Origin: Anisus vortex
Lineage: Eukaryota > Mollusca > Gastropoda > Planorbidae
DNA: 64,000 bases
NCBI GenBank assembly: GCA_949126835.1
Contig: OX421508.1
Span: 11,839,994 to 11,903,993, forward strand
Reading direction: 5' to 3'
Every line of letters begins with the position of its first letter. Position 1 is the stretch's first letter. Below, in pieces: positions 11,224 through 23,194 of the stretch. The notes under the pieces are model-generated. The model was not told the DNA's origin, made no database searches, and was given only the letters and a program-made list of their open reading frames with translations. A program made the translations under genes and the position numbers.

Positions 11224-11790
11224 ATGGAGACAAGCAGTGGTAGTATCGATCTTACAGAAAAGAAAACGATCCGGTACAAGTCGACAGCTAAATCCCGATT
11301 TTCCTCGCATCGTGTATTTGGGAATATAGCTAAGAGGATGGTCATTCAGAGACTTGTGATGTACCTAGAAGATAAAGATATAATCACCCCATTGCAGGCT
11401 GGTTTTCAATCTGGAAGGAATTCAATGGATCAGGTGACCTTTTTATTTTTTAAGATTTCAGACGGTTAGAGCAAGGAGTCTATATTAGCTCCACAGAAGG
11501 GATCAGCCCACTTTCGACTAATTTCGCAATAAACATGGTCGAAAAGAGGCTTACTTTAGTGTGCGTAGGCCCTACCTCAATTCACGATGTCGAAACTGCA
11601 GGGATGCAGAAGAAACGTTCGAGCACATGCAATTTGACTGCACTGTCTGGCAGGACTTTAGAGTGGTTAGGAACTTCTGTGGTAATGTACCAATCTTGCA
11701 TGATGCAGCAGAGTTCGTTATACGAGCTCTATGAGACTAACCCTAGACCGCATTCTCATCGAGAAGTGGTGTTAAAGTCTGGTGAACCCC
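11224..11790 (+). pseudogene. Internally deleted fragment of a related I-like retrotransposon
   Basis: The first part (11224-11469) matches the RT region around the block ending DIITPLQAGFQSGRNSMDQ, similar to but distinct from copy 1. After a stop and a large internal deletion, 11575-11700 encodes the C-terminal zinc knuckle, with SRCRNCRDAEETFEHMQFDC in one frame. The segment ends 'TTAAAGTCTGGT', the same 3' end as copy 1. It is a separate relative lying directly upstream of I-like copy 2. Confidence 0.6.
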
Positions 11791-11794
11791 GTGC

Positions 11795-14135
11795 CCATGG
11801 TATCGGATACCAGGCGGGCGGAGATGATCAAACGAACGCCACATGACGTGAGAGGGTGATGTTAGCACATTCACGGTGCCCTTTACTCGGCAAGAACTGA
11901 ATTATGTTTTGAGACGGTGCAAAGCTAAGAAGGCCCCAGGATTGGATAGGATCAGCAACAAGCTGATCACCCACCTTGGAACTGTTGGTAAGGGCAAACT
12001 CTTGTAGCTCGTAAACCGACCATGGTCTGAAGGTGTCCTACCGAAACAGTGAAGAGAAGCCTTGGTGGTACACATCCTGAAGAGGAGTAAAGACCCGGGT
12101 CTGGCTGAAAGCTACAGACCGATTTCCCTAACATCGTGTGTAGGGAAGGTACCTGAGAGACTAATCAATAGGAGGCTTGTGAGGTTCCTAGAGGACAATG
12201 GACTGGTCGCCCCCATTCAAGCATAAAATGGTTTCTAACCCGAAGGACAGTTGCAACTCGTTGCGGGAAAGCGGTTTCTCGGAAGCGCGTCCTGGAGCAA
12301 GGATTGCCCCAGGGCTCAGCATTGTCCTGTACACTGTTTCTAGCTTTTATAAACGACCTGCCGAACTATCTGGGAAGCTCGTCGCTGCTTATCGCGGACG
12401 ATCTTGTGGTCTAGTCGACCGGGAGGGAAGCGCCTGCTCTACAGCGGACCCTCCAGCAGGATTTGAACGCAGTAGCCTGTTACGCCAAGCTTTGGGATAT
12501 GGAGGTAAACTGCCTAAAAACAGTTTAATCGCCTTTTACCCTTAGAATCGATATCCTCAAAGAGCCGTACGAGCTGAACTTAGATGGCCGCGCTCTGGCG
12601 TGCGACCAGAAGCCGGTCCATCTCGGAAAGACACTGGACCGAAAGCTAACGATGTATGACCATGTGAGGTTAGTCCAAGAGAAAGCTTCTTCGAAGATGA
12701 ACATTGTCAAGAGACTGGCCAGTACTGGCTGGGGTGCAAAGGCGAGTTAAGATCTCAGATCGATTATAGCCTCCCGGTGCAAATCTATGCGTTTGATACT
12801 GCATTGAAGACGTTGGACTCTGTACAAAATCAAGCCCTCAGACTAAAATGTGGAACGTTCCGAACCGCCCCAACATCGGCTGTGGAAATCATGGCAAACG
12901 TGACGCCTCTGAATGGGAAAAGAAAAGGGCCGTTATCACTGCATACGAGCGGTAAAAACGGCTGGAGGAAAGTTCCACTCTCAGGAAGCTCGTAGATTCC
13001 TGTGAGGGTAGAGCACGGATCTCAAGGCAGTCCTTCATGCACCATGCATTAAAGCTCAGCGCAGAAATCGGACTCCCGGTCGACCGCATGCCCCTGCGGA
13101 CGGGAGTGGAACCTCCTCCTCACCTATCTTTCAACCTACCAGAGATAACGGACGAACCTGATGGAAGCAGTTGGACCCAGCGCCTGACTGAGAGGCGCGC
13201 AGCTGCTCTAAGGACGGTACAGGCATACTCAGGATTCGTTGAGGCATACACTGATGGGAGCGCGATCAGTGGGACCGAAGCGCGTTCTGGGTATGGTGCT
13301 CTTGTGTCGTAACCGAAGGCAGATGAAAAACGGGTTAAGCTAAGTGGGCCTTGCGGGAAAATCTGCATCTTTGATGCAGAGATGGAAGCCATCAGAATTG
13401 ATGTGGTGGCAATAGGGAAAACGTTCGAAGAAACACCAGCTGCTCGTGCTGATGTGGTTATCTTCACTGATGCGCTTTCAGTACTCCAAGGCATCGACGG
13501 CTTGGGGTCATGGCCCGATCTGCTTGTCCGACTGTTGGCTGCTATTTCCGATCAGATCCTCAGGTACGAGGTGAAGGTAATTTTGCAGTGGATTCCAAGT
13601 CATGCAGGAGTCCCTGACAATGAGATAGTGGATGCCTTGGCCAAGAAGGGATCCCTGGTACCCACTCCTGAGGGTCCGTCCACCTTTGAGAGTGCCTTGC
13701 AGAACGATCCGTGAGTGGGAGACAAGACAATGGTGGAAGAATTGGGACGAATCTGACAAGGGTCGAGGTGTGTGGCAGCAACTAAAACGGCCAAATCGAG
13801 CTGATCCGTGGCGGAAGCTCCGCAGGAGAGAACAGGCTACGATAGCCCAGTTCCATACAGGGCACTGCCCTATTGGTGCCTATTTCGGACGATTTAGGCC
13901 CAATTTCGATTCGCAGTGCCGACATTGCTTTGAAGCAGAAGAGACGGTCGAGCATTTGCTTTTAGACTGCCCGGCCTTGCAGGAGGAATTAGTGGATGGG
14001 AATGGTCAACAGTTTGCACCATCTCTTTACAATAACCTGGCTGTGCTACGTAATACAAGTGTGTTTGTCCTCCGAATCCTAAGAGATTAGTCTCGATTCG
14101 ATCACTCCGGTGAAGTGAGGTTTAAAGTATGGTGA
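11795..14135 (+). mobile_element. I/Nimb-like retrotransposon copy 2, decayed
   Basis: It is collinear with copy 1 but on the opposite strand and starts in the region between endonuclease and RT. The RT part (11795-12780) is shattered: a stop replaces a Leu codon near 12006, roughly 0.6 kb is lost near 12225 (between the QAGF region and the later RT motifs), and frames change several times. The RNase H part is better preserved. The 3' end matches copy 1. Together the two copies form inverted repeats on either side of the 8-bp satellite. Confidence 0.7.
13037..14090 (+). pseudogene. RNase H and zinc-knuckle region of I-like copy 2
   Basis: Three overlapping frames cover it: 13037-13312 with EAYTDGSA, 13382-13714 with VIFTDALSVLQGI and NEIVDALAKKG, and 13632-14090 with the end of RNase H plus the knuckle SQCRHCFEAEETVEHLLLDC. 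The fourth acidic residue is D here. A stop near 13312 (TCG TAA) and a frameshift near 13700 break it. The C-terminus FVLRILRD ends the coding part; about 45 bp of 3' sequence follow before the element end. Confidence 0.7.
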
Positions 14136-14600
14136 ACCCCGCGAAACTGGTTTTAAAGAAGGCTTAGAAGGAATGTGTCCGCTTTAGAAGGGGCATACCC
14201 GTGTCAGACAATATCCGCCGTACCAGCCAACATCACAGGTATACGATGAAGGCCCTGCACGAAGAGAAATGAAACAAATTCACGTTTGGGGGAACACGAA
14301 CGGAGAAAGCTAACCCACAAATGAGACCGCCCTATTGGCCTACCAGGACAGGGCTGGCCGCGAACAAAGTTTTATTCATACCTTGCCTGCACCAGTTGCA
14401 TGTTTCGTTGTCGCTACTGTGTTAGCTTGGTACAAGAGAGCAATCTCGCCGACGGCGACTTAGAGTTTAGACTCTTGGACAGCGTATCACTGAGTCAATG
14501 AGTGTATCACTTTAAGGACTCAAAAATGGTCCTAAAGCTCCCCTTGGTCAGAGTGTGGATATTTTACGTTTCTGTAGTAGGCCTACTATTTAGCTGTTTT
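14136..14600. other. Unassigned sequence
   Basis: This segment follows the 3' end of I-like copy 2. It has higher GC than its surroundings but no coding frame that I recognise. It may belong to another old repeat. Confidence 0.4.
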
Positions 14601-14619
14601 CACCTTAACTATTCATTAA

Positions 14620-14810
14620 GCCATCGTATGTGTATGTGTATAAATGTGTATATTCGTGTGTATGTATATTGTATGTTTGCACACATGTATGTGTGTTTAT
14701 ATGTATCATTGTGTAGATGTATATTTTGTACATACGCGTATGTTTTTTTTCTATGTATGTGTGTATATATGTATGTATGTGCGTAAGTATGCATATATGA
14801 ATGTATGCAC
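14620..14810. repeat. Imperfect TG/TATG-rich simple repeat
   Basis: Runs of TGTGTATGTGTATA and similar words produce open frames rich in Tyr, Val, Cys and Met that are repeat artefacts. Confidence 0.7.
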
Positions 14811-14814
14811 AAAG

Positions 14815-15304
14815 CAGGCCCGGACTTAGAGACCTAGGGTCCATAGGCACTTGATAATTGTACTCCCCCACCATCTCGAAGCTATTTTGGAAATTTAGCA
14901 AATTAAATGCAAATGTAGGACCATAGAACATATAATTTGTATACAACTTTAATTACATTAATAAACATCAGAATAATACAGTCTATGTTACTATAGTTAC
15001 GTTATTCTATAAAATGTATAGAATCATACGACGAAAAGTCTTCTGTGCAAAAGAACGAATGACGTCATCATAGTCAATCGACTGCATTATTTCTGACTCT
15101 ATGTAAGGCCTACATTATTATGAGCGCCCGGTTTAGGCAAAATGTAGTACAAATATTAATTTTATTATAATATTATTTTCAATAAAGCTTTTTGATAAGG
15201 CAAGCCAGGCTTTTGAGCTTATGTAAAGATTCCGCCACCGGTCCCCAAAGGCTGGCTGGACCCTACACCAGGGCCTTTAAGGCCTAGGTAGAAATCCGGC
15301 ACTA
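14815..15304. mobile_element. hAT-type MITE with 8-bp target duplication
   Basis: GCACAAAG occurs directly outside both ends (14807-14814 and 15305-15312). The ends are imperfect inverted repeats: CAGGCCCGGACTTAGA at the left and, from the right on the minus strand, TAGTGCCGGATTTCTA, each followed by CCTAGG. An 8-bp duplication and CAG-type ends are characteristic of hAT. No transposase is present in the 490 bp. Confidence 0.75.
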
Positions 15305-15312
15305 GCACAAAG

Positions 15313-16330
15313 AAGTATATATTATATTCATACTCACGTTACAGCACTTAGCTATTTTCATATAAATCAAAGTAACGGGACTGTAGTCTAACTTGATACT
15401 GATGTCTTCAGGTTTCATCTGACGTGTCTTGAACAGTCTCAATTCTTATACATTTTGTTAATAATCTGCTTAGACCCGGGGCAACAGAAATACAGATAAC
15501 ACTTAAAACTGAACACAATTAAATAAACTACAAGCGGATGATAATTAAAACAGACGGCATTATGCAGTTGAATAAACGCCAAAGATTTAAAAATGCAGCC
15601 TTTTGTAATTGGCGAAGAAAAATTTTGTGACTCAGCGCAAGCTATTATTTAAATTGCTTTGTATAAACTTTGAATATTGTAATAAATTAGAAACGCATTG
15701 AAATGATCATGTTCAAATAACAGCAATTTAAGTCAACATAATGAATTAGAAATTGTGTTTTCTTTTCGAACCCGACTTTAGTATTTAAACAATCTTTACT
15801 TATGGATATGTAAAGCTAAATTTTGAAAAAAAAAGGCTTACTTGGGTTTTATTGAAAGCCGGAGACTGCACATACAAAGAAGACATAAACAAAGAAACGA
15901 AGTAACGACAAAGATAAGATTATTGAAAACAATAAAAAAAACTATGGTCACAATAGGAAGCCAGGTTTTTTTCAGCTATGTATCGATTTAACCATGTACA
16001 TAACCACATACTATTTAAATATGTATATATCTTTACCTCTATATTTTATCTATGTATACGTATACCAGCCCCCTCCCCCTTTCCACCACTGTCTGAGCCC
16101 TCCTTCCACAATTAGCATGTCTATAGTGTGTGTTGAATGTTAATATTACCTTCCCTCTCCCCCCCCCACACACACACGCTTCCCCCTTACGCATGTCACA
16201 CCTTAGCTTATCGTATACATTATAGACGCTCCTTCTATAAAGAATAGTATTGCGTCCTACCCACATCCGTGGTTTGAGTCTAGTCCTGCATTTCTATTTT
16301 TTTTATATTAATGTTAAGTTGCTGGTTTTC
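15313..16330. other. AT-rich spacer without a gene
   Basis: No coding frame, RNA gene or bounded element is visible. There is a short CA-rich and C-rich tract near 16155. Confidence 0.5.
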
Positions 16331-16629
16331 CTGTTTTGTTCCATGCCAAGTGCGGCACGCGTGCCGTCGTAGGTTGCCGACCCTGGGTCTAAAAGCAGCT
16401 CGCTGAGTACGGTGTTGACGTTGCAATGTTCCATGCAGCGTTTCTAATAGTGGGATGCGTCTGGTTTCTTTCAGGTGATTACATTATTCTTTCAATGCGC
16501 ATACACGAGATGCTGAGTATTAGTCACCCTTGGTCTGGATTCTCTACACACTTCTGTACCCTGGGCATCAAAGCGCTAAAGGGTTGAAGCCACCTGTACG
16601 CTTACGTCAAAAGCACACCGGTGGGCTAA

Positions 16630-17010
16630 CGAATGAGGGACAACCACTGCTGCGCGTACGAGGTCTCATTGTACCACCGAGAGGCTCCGAGCCTCGGTGG
16701 GGAGGAAGAAATGTGCGCAGTGTCCCCGCCAGAACCCCGCCCTGGTGCCTGGATGACCATGCGCCACCGGGCTACATTGCAATTATATGGGCGAGCCACT
16801 ACGAAAATGATCCGTAGCGAATTCCGCAGAGAGTGAAACTATTGCGTGTTGGAACCGTACCATATGTTACACGGATAAAAACATCGATAAGGTGTGCCAT
16901 GGGGTGGCTGGACAACGGGTAGAACCGTGGTGTGCATCCTTGGTTCACTCCTAAACATCAATTCGTATTTGACGTAAAAGCCGAATGGCTAGTCCCTTTT
17001 TGGGGGGGGG
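16630..17010 (-). repeat. Dispersed repeat R, diverged copy 2
   Basis: It aligns with the other R copies through 'GCGAGCCACTACGA.AATGATCC' and the GACTAGCC.TTCGGCT block at the 5' end. The open frame of the other copies is broken here by a stop, and the hairpin is lost. Confidence 0.5.
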
Positions 17011-17139
17011 GGGGGCTATTTTAGTATGGATTCTCCACAAGCTTAGTAGTAGACCGAAAGCTGTCACACTAGAATCCTGGCCCCTTTCCTTTTGAGAATT
17101 AACTAAACTTCTCTGCGCAGACTATTCTGTCCTGCACTT

Positions 17140-17906
17140 TTCTATGTGGGATTTTAACGCGACGTCTCAACTCTCAACCATGAGACTATGCTGATGCCGA
17201 CTCTTCGGGGCGAATAGTTGAGGAGCTTTGCAAAAGCACAATGCTTGTCCGATTTCAAGGTGACTGAAACTAGAGGCCGGCTGATCCTGAAATTAGTTCA
17301 CCAGGCTGTCAACCGACACTTCGCGAAATCTATGCCTCCCGCCGACCAATCCATGCCGCCCTGCAGGAGTTTTTTGCCTAGTGGATGTAATAATATTCTA
17401 TCTAGAAGGAACGTCTGTAAAACTTATAGGAAGACAGGTGCAGTAACATTGTAGTAAAATAATTTTATTAGTATGGTGAGTTTATTCAAGTCACACAAGG
17501 AGCAACCAGAAAAACAATCCCAATGTCCTTTTTTTAAAGGGCAAGATCAAACCGTAATGTTCATCGGGGATAGAGACTATATTTAAAAGAAAGAAGGCTG
17601 CTCGATGCAAGGCGAGCAAGCGGAAGACTGCTGAAAACCGGAGGGAGTACAATCCGCTGATGTAAGAAGGCTCATTTCGGAGGCGAAGCTAACGAAATGG
17701 GTGGATACTTGTGCTGGGTTGGGTCTAGCGGATTACGAAAAGCATGGAACCACATCAACCATATCGAGCGAGCAAAGACAGCTAATAACAATGTGCGCCA
17801 AGGGGACAAAAACTCAAAACCCGGAAGCCTTAGGAGAGGGTGAGTTAGACACGTTGCCCGCACCCTTTGCCTGGGAAAAAATGGGTAATGTCTTGAGACC
17901 ATGCCA
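17140..17906 (+). pseudogene. Fragment of an I-like retrotransposon (endonuclease to pre-RT)
   Basis: GRIVEELCKSTMLVRFQGD (about 17210-17270) corresponds to the endonuclease segment of copy 1 (VEELCNSTTLIRLQG). Further on, KWVDTCAGLGLADYEKHGTT (from 17695) corresponds to KWTDTCAGLDLAE of copy 1, and the last part joins directly to the start of the RT region (WEKMGNVLRPC). Several stops and an internal deletion make it inactive. It runs straight into the 47-bp minisatellite. Confidence 0.6.
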
Positions 17907-18316
17907 AACTAGATAGACCCCAAGTGCTGTCAATGCATCAAATGAATTCACCTAACTAGATAGACCCCAAGTGCAGTCAATGCATCAAATGAATTCACGT
18001 AACTAGATAGACCCCAAGTGCAGTCAATGCATCAAATGAATTCACGAAACTAGATAGACCCCAAGTGCAGTCAATGCATCAAATGATTTCACGTAACTAG
18101 ATAGACCCCCCAAGTGCAGTCAATGCATCAAATGAATTCACGTAACTAGATAGATCCCGAGTGCAGTCAATGCATCAAATGAATTCACGTAACTAGATAG
18201 ACCCCAAGTGCAGTCAATGCATCAAATGAATTCACTTAACTAGATAGACCCCAAGTGCTGTCAATACATCAAATGAATTCACTTAACTAGATAGACCCCA
18301 AGTGCAGTCAATGCAT
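17907..18316 (+). repeat. 47-bp minisatellite, first array
   Basis: Nine units (last one partial) starting AACTAGATAGACCCCAAGTG and ending in AATTCACGT, with single-base variants and one 2-bp insertion in unit five. The array of variants is identical in order to that at 19310-19719 except in unit eight, showing block duplication. Confidence 0.9.
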
Positions 18317-18993
18317 TGTCACGTGCGAAATCAGATACTGACGTATTATTATTATGTCTAAATTATGACATCAAGAATATTTAAAAATGTGATAATCTCA
18401 GCTGATTTAGCTTTTACATAGCATAAAATAAGACATCCAAATTATAACATGACGACATAGAAAACAAACAATTTGCAAAACACATCAATAGAATTAATTG
18501 AACAAACACAAGTGTGGATATATTCAAGTTAACTACCGGTGTGTGTGCAATTGGTGTATGCAATAGTTACCTTTTACCTTACAAAGTATGATTGTTTCTA
18601 GTAGAATTTGAAGTTCTGTTCTGTAATGTTTCATAGTGTAATAATTCAAAACATAGTTTATTCATTGTCATATTTACAATAATATATATGTTAATCAATA
18701 CATTGAATGACATAAAAGAAACTGACTTTATCTTCTGGTTCACCAGTTATATGCGCGACAACGTGTCAGCGACCACATTTTGTTTACCTGGTAAATATGC
18801 AACATTTAAATTATATGCTTGGAGAAATAAGCTCCAGCGAATAATTCTTTGGTTCTGTTTAACCCTGGAAAGGAAAACTAAAGGGTTATGATCATTTAAA
18901 ATATCAATTGGATATGGAGAACCATTGATATAAAAATCAAAATGTTTCAATGCAAGGATTAATCCTAAAAGTTCTTTTTCTATCACACTATAG
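18317..18993 (-). repeat. Truncated duplicate of the left end of Gypsy A
   Basis: The first 30 bp match the LTR start (TGTCACGTGCGAAATCAG). After a deletion of about 1.02 kb the sequence resumes as in 20770-21415, including the last part of RNase H on the minus strand (frame 18747-19055, ending VADTLSRI). It then joins the I-like fragment again at 18994. The hybrid frame across 18990 is a junction artefact. Confidence 0.75.
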
Positions 18994-19309
18994 AAGAAGG
19001 CTGCTCGATGCAAGGCGAGCAAGCGGAAGACTGCTGAAAACCGGAGGGAGTACAATCCGCTGATGTAAGAAGGCTCATTTCGGAGGCGAAGCTAACGAAA
19101 TGGGTGGATACTTGTGCTGGGTTGGGTCTAGCGGATTACGAAAAGCATGGAACCACATCAACCATATCGAGCGAGCAAAGACAGCTAATAACAATGTGCG
19201 CCAAGGGGACAAAAACTCAAAACCCGGAAGCCTTAGGAGAGGGTGAGTTAGACACGTTGCCCGCACCCTTTGCCTGGGAAAAAATGGGTAATGTCTTGAG
19301 ACCATGCCA
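18994..19309 (+). pseudogene. I-like fragment, tandem duplicate
   Basis: Base for base it is almost identical to 17591-17906, including the frame reading DTCAGLGLADYEKHGTT. It forms the left part of the second unit of a tandem duplication. Confidence 0.75.
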
Positions 19310-19719
19310 AACTAGATAGACCCCAAGTGCTGTCAATGCATCAAATGAATTCACCTAACTAGATAGACCCCAAGTGCAGTCAATGCATCAAATGAATTCA
19401 CGTAACTAGATAGACCCCAAGTGCAGTCAATGCATCAAATGAATTCACGAAACTAGATAGACCCCAAGTGCAGTCAATGCATCAAATGATTTCACGTAAC
19501 TAGATAGACCCCCCAAGTGCAGTCAATGCATCAAATGAATTCACGTAACTAGATAGATCCCGAGTGCAGTCAATGCATCAAATGAATTCACGTAACTAGA
19601 TAGACCCCAAGTGCAGTCAATGCATCAAATGAATTCACTTAACTAGATAGACCCCAAGTGCTGTCAATGCATCAAATGAATTCACGTAACTAGATAGACC
19701 CCAAGTGCAGTCAATGCAT
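19310..19719 (+). repeat. 47-bp minisatellite, second array
   Basis: Nine units as in the first array. The last unit is cut at GCAT (19716-19719), where the Gypsy A LTR begins. The unit resumes with GCATCAAATGAATTC at 34907, so Gypsy A interrupted this array. Confidence 0.9.
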
Positions 19720-20324
19720 TGTCACGTGCGAAATCAGCTACTGACGTATGATGATATTTTTAGTAATGTATTATTATATATTCTTTTGATTCACATTAGT
19801 CTTGGATCTCACAAGGTTGTATAAGAATTTGTATTGATGTTATTCAATTAGATTTGATGTTTATTTGACTCGTATGATGTGAATCTTTTGTGTATGAAAT
19901 GATTTAGATAAACTGTACCTTAATATAGAGGAAATCCACAATCCTGTTTGAATGATTAAACACAATTTTATTCCAACAAGTTGAGATGATAAAATATAAC
20001 AGTAACACAGAATACATATACCAGTATTATATGATGAAACTTAATCAGTTGAGATTCTTCTATATCGTACTAAGCCGTAATCCTATCTTTAAGAAAGTGG
20101 TAAAAAAAAAACAGTCCTCACACATTAGCGCCCAAGCTAGAACTAAACTAACGATCTTCAACCCTCGTGCATATGACGTATTTAATGCTATGACGTAGTG
20201 TCTAGACATATACATGTTTTATTCCTAACACGGAAACATTTCGGGTTTAAGATTATTTCATTTTAACTTTAGTAAATAATAATAGAACCAATATAATTAT
20301 GGAAATAAAACTACTTTTGTAACA
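19720..20324 (-). repeat. 3' LTR of Gypsy A
   Basis: TGTCACGTGCGAAATC...ACTTTTGTAACA, matching 34301-34906. On the minus strand it lies downstream of RNase H. Confidence 0.85.
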
Positions 20325-20345
20325 TTCGCCCCCCCCCCTTAAGAC
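20325..20345 (-). other. Polypurine tract of Gypsy A
   Basis: On the minus strand AAGGGGGGGGGCGAA lies directly upstream of the 3' LTR, the expected place for the primer of plus-strand DNA synthesis. Confidence 0.6.
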
Positions 20346-21168
20346 ACAAAAGAATTACAGACAGTGTTAAGTATGGAATTCTTTGTAGAGTACCCATAAA
20401 ATGAACCGAATTCCCAAACTATTCGTAAGATTTAATTGACTATTGGACAATCTTTTTAAGATTAAAATGAACCATATTTTACATATCCCTTTAATAACAA
20501 AGTCGTTATCATGGAATCCCTTATCACATTTTCTTATCAATGATTATTAATTAAACATTTATTTATCAATTAATATTTACAATTATGATTATTGTGTGTA
20601 CAACGTTGACTATAAAACTATTACCACCAATAACCAATTCCCACAGAATTGATATGAATTACCCAAATAAGTGGAACCGATTAATAATTGATAGATAATT
20701 CTTTAGAAAGTTTAATTTATTTATAACCGATCATAGTATCACTAACAAATGATTTACAGTTATTAAATTATTATTATGTCTAAAATATGACATCAAGAAT
20801 ATTTAAAAATGTGATAATCTCAGCTGATTTAGCTTTTACATAGCATAAAATAAGACATCCAAATTATAACATGACGACATAGAAAACAAACAATTTGCAA
20901 AACACATCAATAGAATTAATTGAACAAACACAAGTGTGGATACATTCAAGTTAACTACCGGTGTGTGTGCAATTGGTGTATGCAATAGTTACCTTTTACC
21001 TTACAAAGTATGATTGTTTCTAGTAGAATTTGAAGTTCTGTTCTGTAATGTTTCATAGTGTAATAATTCAAAACATAGTTTATTCATTGTCATATTTACA
21101 ATAATATATATGTTAATCAATACATTGAATGACATAAAAGAAACTGACTTTATCTTCTGGTTCACCAG

Positions 21169-22503
21169 TTATATGCGCGACAACGTGTCAGCGACCACAT
21201 TTTGTTTACCTGGTAAATATGCAACATTTAAATTATATGCTTGGAGAAATAAGCTCCAGCGAATAATTCTTTGGTTCTGTTTAACCCTGGAAAGGAAAAC
21301 TAAAGGGTTATGATCATTTAAAATATCAATTGGATATGGAGAACCATTGATATAAAAATCAAAATGTTTCAATGCAAGGATTAATCCTAAAAGTTCTTTT
21401 TCTATCACACTATAGTTTCTTTGATGCTTATCAAATTTTTGAGAGTAAAAACTAATCGGGTGTTCCAGTGAATCATCACCCTTTTGAGAAATGACCGCTC
21501 CCATCACTGTATCACACGCGTTAACGGTAATTTTAAAGGGTTTACTGTAATTGGGTGTTACTAATACAGGTGCCTCAGAAAGAACATCTTTTAATTTATC
21601 AAAGGTCTGGTGGCATTCATTAGACCATTTGAAAGTGCAATTCTTCTTTAATAGATTTGTTAATGGACATGCAATGGTTGAGAAATTTTGACAGAACCGA
21701 CGGTTGTACCCCGCCATCCCGAGAAAACTGCGGAGTTGTTTACAGGTTTCAGGAACAGGGAACTCACGAATAGCCTTAACCTTTGCATTTAATGGTTTTA
21801 CCAAACCATTTCCCACTATGTGACCTAGATACTCGATGGTTGCATGGCAGAACTGACTCTTAGTCAAGTTAATGGTGAGATTAGCATGAGTCAATTTCGT
21901 AAATAACAAATGCAGTTGATCTAAATGAGATTTAAAATCGTCACTAAAGACAACAATATCGTCGAGGTATGCATGACATTTAGGAATGTCCTGAGTAATG
22001 GTATTTGTTAACCGTTGAAAAGTAGAGGGTGCATTAACCATACCAAAGGGCATGACCTTAAATTTGTACAGTCCATCAGGGGTTACAAACGATGATATCT
22101 CCTGAGCCCTCTCCGTCAGTGGAATCTGAAAATACGCCGTCAATAGGTCAATCTTCGTCACAAACTTAGCATTACTCACTTGATCTATTAGATCGTCAAT
22201 TCTCGGTATTGGATAGGAATCAGTTTTTGTCACTTTGTTTACCTTACGGTAGTCCACACAAAACCTCATGGATCCGTCGGCTTTAGGTACCAATACGCAA
22301 GGGGAAGACCAGTCACTACTACTAGGTGTAATGGTATCATTGTCAAGCATGTAGCGAACCTCTTTACGGATGCATTCTAACTGGATAGGATTTGACCTGT
22401 ATGGATGTTGTTTAATAGCTTTAGTATTTTCATTTAGAATAACATCATGCTTTACTACACTAGTTCTACTAGGCACATCTCCAAATAAATGGATAGTTTT
22501 CAT
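21169..22503 (-). pseudogene. Reverse transcriptase-RNase H of Gypsy A
   Basis: The 444-residue frame holds a complete Gypsy RT: WSSPCVLVPKADGSMRFCVDYRKVN, KIDLLTAYFQI, VMPFGMVNAPSTFQR region, catalytic AYLDDIVVFS and the connection block YLGHIVGNGLVKP. RNase H follows, with the RNEKELLGL-type block VIEKELLGLILALKHFDF and the end DTLSRI. The first RNase H catalytic Asp appears replaced by Asn (TVNACDT, where Gypsy C has AIDASDT). The first Met is not the natural start: the preceding integrase frame (22469-23194) overlaps it in another frame, whereas Gypsy C reads through in one frame, so a 1-base indel near 22495 is likely. Confidence 0.8.
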
Positions 22504-23194
22504 TAATTAGACCTTTGATAGCGGATTGTTCGCAATCAAGTAAATGTGCCAATTTTTCATTTAGGTTTTTCAGAGCCTTTGTATTTTGCAGTTTGCTTTC
22601 TGCCACTTCACGCCCAATTTCGGGTGAATTATTCCAGACTTTAATAACAGTGTTTACCGAGGCAACAACTTTTTGTTCTTCTCTGGTAATGTATGGTTTC
22701 AACATATTGATATGGCACACTCGTTGCGATTTCCGTCTATCAGGGGTCTTTACAAGATAGTTAACCTCACTAAGCTTAGCCATAACCTCGTAGGGTCCTG
22801 TAAACTTGGCACTCAGGGGTTGACCAGACAGTGGCGTCAGCATGAGAACTTTATCACCAGGTTGGAAGATACGGGTTCTTGCGTTGACGTCATAATAGAC
22901 CTTCATCTTGTCTTGTGCCTGCAAAAGATTAGATCTGACAACTTTTAATGCATTATACAGTCTATTTTTAAAATTTTCCACGTATGTCAGTAGACCAGTG
23001 TCTTCAGTGGATGATAACCATGTCTCTTGTAACAGCTTTAGTGGTCCACGAACTGTGTGTCCGAATACCAGTTCAAAGGGACTGAAACCAAGAGATTCTT
23101 GTACAGCCTCTCTGGTTGCGAAGAGTGCGAAGGGAATACCACGATCCCAGTCGTCGTTATGCTCGAAACAGAAAGTACGGAGCATATTTTTCAA
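22469..23194 (-). pseudogene. Integrase C-terminal part of Gypsy A
   Basis: The 241-residue frame begins just after the insertion point of element B. It contains the integrase region after the catalytic Glu (REAVQESLGFSPFELVFGHT) and the GPY/F module (FTGPYEVMAKLSEVNYLVKT, DRRKSQRVCHINMLKPY). The frame shifts at its end before RT. The GPY/F module helps DNA binding and multimerisation in Gypsy integrases. No chromodomain is apparent. Confidence 0.8.

Noticed and set aside
17907..18316. Regular 47-bp repeats as a CRISPR-like array
   Set aside because: The units are contiguous without variable spacers, there are no cas genes, and the context is eukaryotic.
18747..19055. 102-residue frame with an RNase H end fused to a short basic N-terminus
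   Set aside because: It crosses the junction of the tandem duplication and is a chimera of two unrelated elements.
22469..22503. Programmed frameshift between integrase and RT of Gypsy A
   Set aside because: Gypsy C encodes the same region in one frame, so a random indel in the decayed element is simpler.
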